From contig JBEIVB010000102.1 in the NCBI GenBank assembly GCA_040374085.1, forward strand, positions 1 through 7,853: DNA of 7,853 nt. The letters are read 5' to 3'. The stretch's first letter is position 1; each line of letters opens with the position of its first letter. The notes beneath the pieces are model-generated. The model did no database searches. It saw only the letters and a list, made by a program, of their open reading frames with translations, and was not told the DNA's origin. Below, piece after piece: positions 4,565 to 7,853 of this stretch. A program made the position numbers and the translations under genes. Origin of the DNA: JBEIVB01 sp040374085. GTDB lineage: Bacteria; Bacteroidota; Bacteroidia; UBA4408.

Positions 4565-7435
4565 TTACGGCTTCATTAACTTTTGGTTGTACACCTTGCC
4601 TTGCTGAATGGTACGCACGGTGTAGATACCGGCAGCAAAAGCACCGATGTTGAGGTTGGCTTGGTTGCTCACAGAAGACCCGAGCACCACGCGCTGACCC
4701 AAGGCATCAAACACTTCATACTGGAAGCCGGCCTGCTGCATACGAATGCTGAATGCGTCGGCAGTTGGGTTCGGAGAAAGTACCGGTACTTCGGCATCTA
4801 TATCGCTAAGACCAACGTTTGCATCAATGGTAACCACAACAGGTACACGATCTGTAATGCAGGTAGTGGGGGTCTTCTCTACTTTCCAATCGTAGAAGTA
4901 ATAATACAAAGAAGGTCCTTGGCTGTTGCCGGTAATGCTCACCAAGTCGCTGATGTTGTATGGATACACCACACCGGTGCCGGTGTTGTTGCGGCGGAAA
5001 CGCGGTCCGGCTAAGTTCCAGTTAGGGATCTGCCCGTTTGCAGTGGCGTTGGTTCCTATGGTGTAGTTCGTTCCGGGTACAAGTGTCCAATTGAGTTCCA
5101 CAATGGCCGTATCGGTGGTAACGTTTGCGAGGGTATGGGTAACCAAAGCACCGCTGCTGTTCTTCAATTCAATGTCGCGTGTTCCGAACCTGTCGGTGTA
5201 CACTTTTACCGTCTTCAAGACGCAAGGATGCAATACACTGAACGTGGTGGTAACGTTGGTGTTTCCGGAACCGCTGTATAAGCTGTTGCCTGTAAAATTG
5301 GTTTTCCCGCCAAAGAAGGTGGCCATGCCAAATTCCTGATATGCTTCGGCGTAAACGGTGGTTGGACTGGCAGTTACGTTCAACATCAAGGTGTCGTTGG
5401 TGCCCAACAGGGTGCCCGCGTTGGGAGCATCGTACCAGTTGGTGTTGGCCAAATTGGAAACAAGTGTAGCCGTTCCCGCAGCCGGTATCACCACATCCGG
5501 AGCAACCGGTGCAGAGGGCTCATACACGGTTACCGAAACCGGCAACGAGGTAAACTGCTGGCAAACCCCCTGAATGGTTAGGGTGTAGGTGCCCGATTGA
5601 GCCGCATTGATGGTTTGAGTGGTGGCACCGTTGGACCAGCTGTAACCCAAAATGTTGGCGGAAGGCCCGCTCAAAGCAACGGATTGTCCGGTGCAAAACT
5701 CAGTTTCTCCGGTTACCGCTATGGTAGGCGTTTGATCGGGAGCCACCACCAGATTCAAGGTGCGGCTTACCCCACTGCAGGCATTGCCCGGAGCTGTAAT
5801 GCGTACGTTGTACTCACCGGCCGTAGAAACGCTTATGCTCTGCGTGGTGGCACCGGTAGACCACAAGTAGGTATAGCCCGCAGGCGCATTCAATTGCAAG
5901 GTCTGGCCGGTACACAACAACATTGGGCCACTGCTGGTGATGATGCTCTCGGGCGAAACACAGTTTTGCTCAATCACATTGAGAAACTGATCGATGGATG
6001 GATTTACAATGGTTTGGTGGTTGTGGCTTGGCCAATCGATGACAACAGAATCAATATCGGTGGCGGTGCCAATACCGAAGTGAAGCATTTGGCTGTTGCT
6101 GGTTCCGTAGCTCTCGCCGGAACGTACCTCCCGCACCTGAACACCCCAAGGACCATAGATGCGGGCTTTTGCGCCAATGGCATCGCGGTTCGATGCAGTG
6201 CCTTGCAAGTTCAAGTTAAAGAAGTGGTTTTCGTTGCGGTTGGCCAACCAGAACACGTCGGAAACGGTTGAAGAAGGCGTGGTGTAAATGTTTCCGTAGC
6301 TGGCATACAGGTCAACAAACCCATCGTGGTTGAGGTCGCCTGTGGCAAAGCTCAACATGTTGCCTGTGTTGAAAGCACCGTTCACCAAACTAAAGGTGCT
6401 GTTGCCGTTGTTGCACCACAAGCGCGAGCTGCTGCCGGTAACCAAAATATCGATAAACCCATCGTTATCAAAATCTTCCATCACACTCTCAATGGGCGTA
6501 ATGTCGTTGATGTTAAAGCCGGTGGTGGCGGTAATTTCGGTGAAATGTCCGCTGCCATCGTTTTGCATAATCATGCTCACGTGGTCGTGGTTGGTAAGCA
6601 ATACATCAAAGTCGGTATCGTTGTCTATGTCGCCAAAGCTGGCGGTCCAGGTCTGCCAACCTTGATTGAGGTTGTAAGCGGCCGCATCCTCGGTGTAGGT
6701 GCCGTTTCCGTTGTTCACAAACAAACGATTGATGCGGCGCAAATCGGCGGGGTTGGTTGTGGACTGACGACAATGCGCTACATATAAATCCAAATCTCCA
6801 TCGTTGTCGAAGTCAATCCAAGCACTTCCGTAGTTGCCGGAGTCGGCGGGGTCGCCGTTGTAGGTAACGGTTGGGTTCAAGGTGAAGTTGATGATGTTGG
6901 ACAACACGAGCGTGCCGGTACCATCGTTCACATATCCCTTGGCAGGAGCGTTGTCGTCGCACACAAACAGATCCAACCAACCGTCGTTGTTGAAGTCGGT
7001 TACGGTGATGTTTTGAACGAAGTAGCTCGAGTTGGGTATGCTCACGATGTTGCCGCCGGTACCGTTGTTGTTGGTCATGAGGACTTTCACCGCCGGACCA
7101 TAGCCACCGGCCACTATGTCTTTGTAGCCGTTGTTGTCGAAGTCGCCTACAGCCATACCCCACGACCAGCCGTTGTTTCCGCCGAAATCGCCGAGGTTGA
7201 TGGTTTGAAACTGATTGCCCACGCGCTGTACTTCCACCGACGCCACGTGCCCTTGGTTGAGTCGAACGATGTCGTCGAGGCCATCGCCGTTCCAGTCGGT
7301 TACCGCAACGGTACAGCCGCTGTAGTGGTTGGCCACGCCCAAGCGAGAGTTGGCATTGGTGAAAGACATTTGTCCGCTGGCGGATCCGATGCCCATTCCG
7401 GCCAACAGGCCGAGCAAGAGTAGGTGTTTGTTCAT
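4565..7435 (-). CDS. Secreted VCBS/FG-GAP, ASPIC/UnbV protein with T9SS signal
   Basis: A 956-residue protein with signal peptide MNKHLLLLGLLAGMGIGSASG. Residues about 25-400 hold seven calcium-loop repeats: DWNGDGLDD (47), DFDNNGYKD (98), DFNNDGWLD (147), DFDNDGDLD (208), DIDNDTDFD (269), DFDNDGFID (321) and DLNHDGFVD (367). This predicts a seven-bladed integrin-like propeller. An ASPIC/UnbV domain follows at about 417-489 (GAKARIYG, REVRSGESYG, HFGIG, VIDWPS). Two Ig/PKD-like domains, each with a Y-x-W-S-x-G-A-T-T-Q motif, lie at about 497-565 and 569-638. A third Ig-like segment at 641-700 and an unassigned beta-rich region at 705-870 come next. Residues 885-956 form a T9SS type A sorting domain (LSPNPTADAFSI, DALGQRVV, AGIYTVRT, ending QKLMKP). 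It is probably exported through T9SS and attached to the surface or released. No enzymatic site is evident; adhesion or glycan binding is a guess. Confidence 0.92.
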   Translation of the reverse strand: MNKHLLLLGLLAGMGIGSASGQMSFTNANSRLGVANHYSGCTVAVTDWNGDGLDDIVRLNQGHVASVEVQRVGNQFQTINLGDFGGNNGWSWGMAVGDFDNNGYKDIVAGGYGPAVKVLMTNNNGTGGNIVSIPNSSYFVQNITVTDFNNDGWLDLFVCDDNAPAKGYVNDGTGTLVLSNIINFTLNPTVTYNGDPADSGNYGSAWIDFDNDGDLDLYVAHCRQSTTNPADLRRINRLFVNNGNGTYTEDAAAYNLNQGWQTWTASFGDIDNDTDFDVLLTNHDHVSMIMQNDGSGHFTEITATTGFNINDITPIESVMEDFDNDGFIDILVTGSSSRLWCNNGNSTFSLVNGAFNTGNMLSFATGDLNHDGFVDLYASYGNIYTTPSSTVSDVFWLANRNENHFFNLNLQGTASNRDAIGAKARIYGPWGVQVREVRSGESYGTSNSQMLHFGIGTATDIDSVVIDWPSHNHQTIVNPSIDQFLNVIEQNCVSPESIITSSGPMLLCTGQTLQLNAPAGYTYLWSTGATTQSISVSTAGEYNVRITAPGNACSGVSRTLNLVVAPDQTPTIAVTGETEFCTGQSVALSGPSANILGYSWSNGATTQTINAAQSGTYTLTIQGVCQQFTSLPVSVTVYEPSAPVAPDVVIPAAGTATLVSNLANTNWYDAPNAGTLLGTNDTLMLNVTASPTTVYAEAYQEFGMATFFGGKTNFTGNSLYSGSGNTNVTTTFSVLHPCVLKTVKVYTDRFGTRDIELKNSSGALVTHTLANVTTDTAIVELNWTLVPGTNYTIGTNATANGQIPNWNLAGPRFRRNNTGTGVVYPYNISDLVSITGNSQGPSLYYYFYDWKVEKTPTTCITDRVPVVVTIDANVGLSDIDAEVPVLSPNPTADAFSIRMQQAGFQYEVFDALGQRVVLGSSVSNQANLNIGAFAAGIYTVRTIQQGKVYNQKLMKP

Positions 7436-7461
7436 GCGTGGAAAAGGGGGTTTGAGAAAAA

Positions 7462-7469
7462 CAAAAATA
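7462..7469 (-). promoter_or_regulatory. -7 element of the large secreted-protein gene
   Basis: The minus strand reads TATTTTTG, an exact match to TAnnTTTG, 26 bp before the ATG at 7435. No clear TTTG -33 box is present; a CTTAG lies about 16 bp further up, inside the preceding gene's last codons. It suggests the large gene has its own promoter despite the 40-bp gap to the upstream T9SS gene. Confidence 0.45.
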
Positions 7470-7475
7470 ACGTTT

Positions 7476-7853
7476 CTATTCTATTCTAAGTACGCGCCGG
7501 ATGAGTTCCCCGTTAGTGGTTTGTACACGAACGTAATAGAGGCCTGTGGTGGGGGGCAGATTGAGGCGCAATTGGCGGGTGTTTAGGCCCGAAAGGCGGC
7601 TCAAACGGCGTCCTTCGGTGTTCCACAACTCCACAGAAAGAATTTGGCCTTGGTCCAGAGTGAGGTTTACCGGCCCGGTGCTGGGGTTGGGTTCGAGGGT
7701 AAGCAGCGCTGGTTTGGCGCGGATTTGAGCTGAGCTGGGAATGTTCAACTGCTCCAGGGAGTCGTCCGAAACTTCAAAAGGTTTGCTATCGGAGGCGTTA
7801 CAAATCGATTGCCAGGTGGAGATTTCGGGTGAGCTGTGGGTAAACATCTCGCT
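7476..7853 (-). CDS. T9SS cargo protein, C-terminal part only
   Basis: The reading frame is open to the right edge, so the 5' end lies outside the window and only the last 125 residues are seen. The ATG at 7847 is probably internal, since the frame continues upstream of it. The final ~80 residues are a T9SS type A sorting domain: LEPNPSTGPVNLTL, then VELWNTEGRRLSRLSG, then LPPTTGLYYVRVQT and the end RRVLRIE. The preceding residues (STWQSICNASDSKPFEVSDDSLEQLNIPSS) do not identify a catalytic or binding domain. The product should be secreted and surface-attached. It lies 40 bp upstream of the large VCBS protein gene on the same strand. Confidence 0.85.
   Translation of the reverse strand, partial: SEMFTHSSPEISTWQSICNASDSKPFEVSDDSLEQLNIPSSAQIRAKPALLTLEPNPSTGPVNLTLDQGQILSVELWNTEGRRLSRLSGLNTRQLRLNLPPTTGLYYVRVQTTNGELIRRVLRIE

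Noticed and set aside
5597..6787. Long plus-strand open frames opposite the 956-residue gene (up to 224 codons)
   Set aside because: They are antisense shadows of a strongly supported coding region with clear domains, and show no family features of their own.

Overview
The window looks like a chromosomal segment from a member of the Bacteroidota. Two adjacent genes at the right end encode secreted proteins with type IX secretion (T9SS) C-terminal sorting domains, a system confined to that phylum. Starts lack clear Shine-Dalgarno sequences, and several are preceded by matches to the Bacteroidota -7 element (TAnnTTTG). Order and genus cannot be set from the sequence alone.

Layout. Positions 1-758 hold no credible gene. 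They contain a nested repeat field: a roughly 230-270 bp module present twice, a 34-bp unit in three copies, and a 48-bp unit carrying a hairpin (arms AAAGCGAAGT and ACTTCGCTTT around loop ACA) in four intact copies plus decayed relatives. A 10-bp stem hairpin at 702-729 separates this field from the first gene. Next come a minus-strand NAD(P)-binding oxidoreductase related to F420:NADP reductases (759-1382), a 180-bp divergent intergenic region, and a plus-strand membrane-anchored SIMPL (DUF541) protein (1563-2297).

Positions 2307-4468 form a five-gene minus-strand cluster that reads as a sulfur-relay and redox cassette. In transcription order it encodes a Crp/Fnr-family regulator with a cysteine cluster, a small DUF2892 membrane protein like the membrane half of YgaP, a cytoplasmic single-domain rhodanese, a thioredoxin, and a rhodanese with a lipoprotein signal. 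A near-consensus Crp-type operator (GTGA-N6-TCAC) overlaps the regulator's stop codon. It sits about 40 bp upstream of the predicted transcription start of the DUF2892 gene, so the regulator may activate its downstream neighbours directly.

Positions 4510-4541 hold a strong hairpin terminator serving the next gene, a 956-residue secreted protein (4565-7435). It has seven VCBS/FG-GAP calcium-binding repeats, an ASPIC/UnbV domain, Ig-like domains and a T9SS type A sorting domain. The 3' end of another T9SS cargo gene (7476 to the right edge) lies just upstream in the same direction.

The most interesting parts are the regulator-operator-rhodanese-thioredoxin cassette and the repeat field. Both readings come from sequence inspection only.
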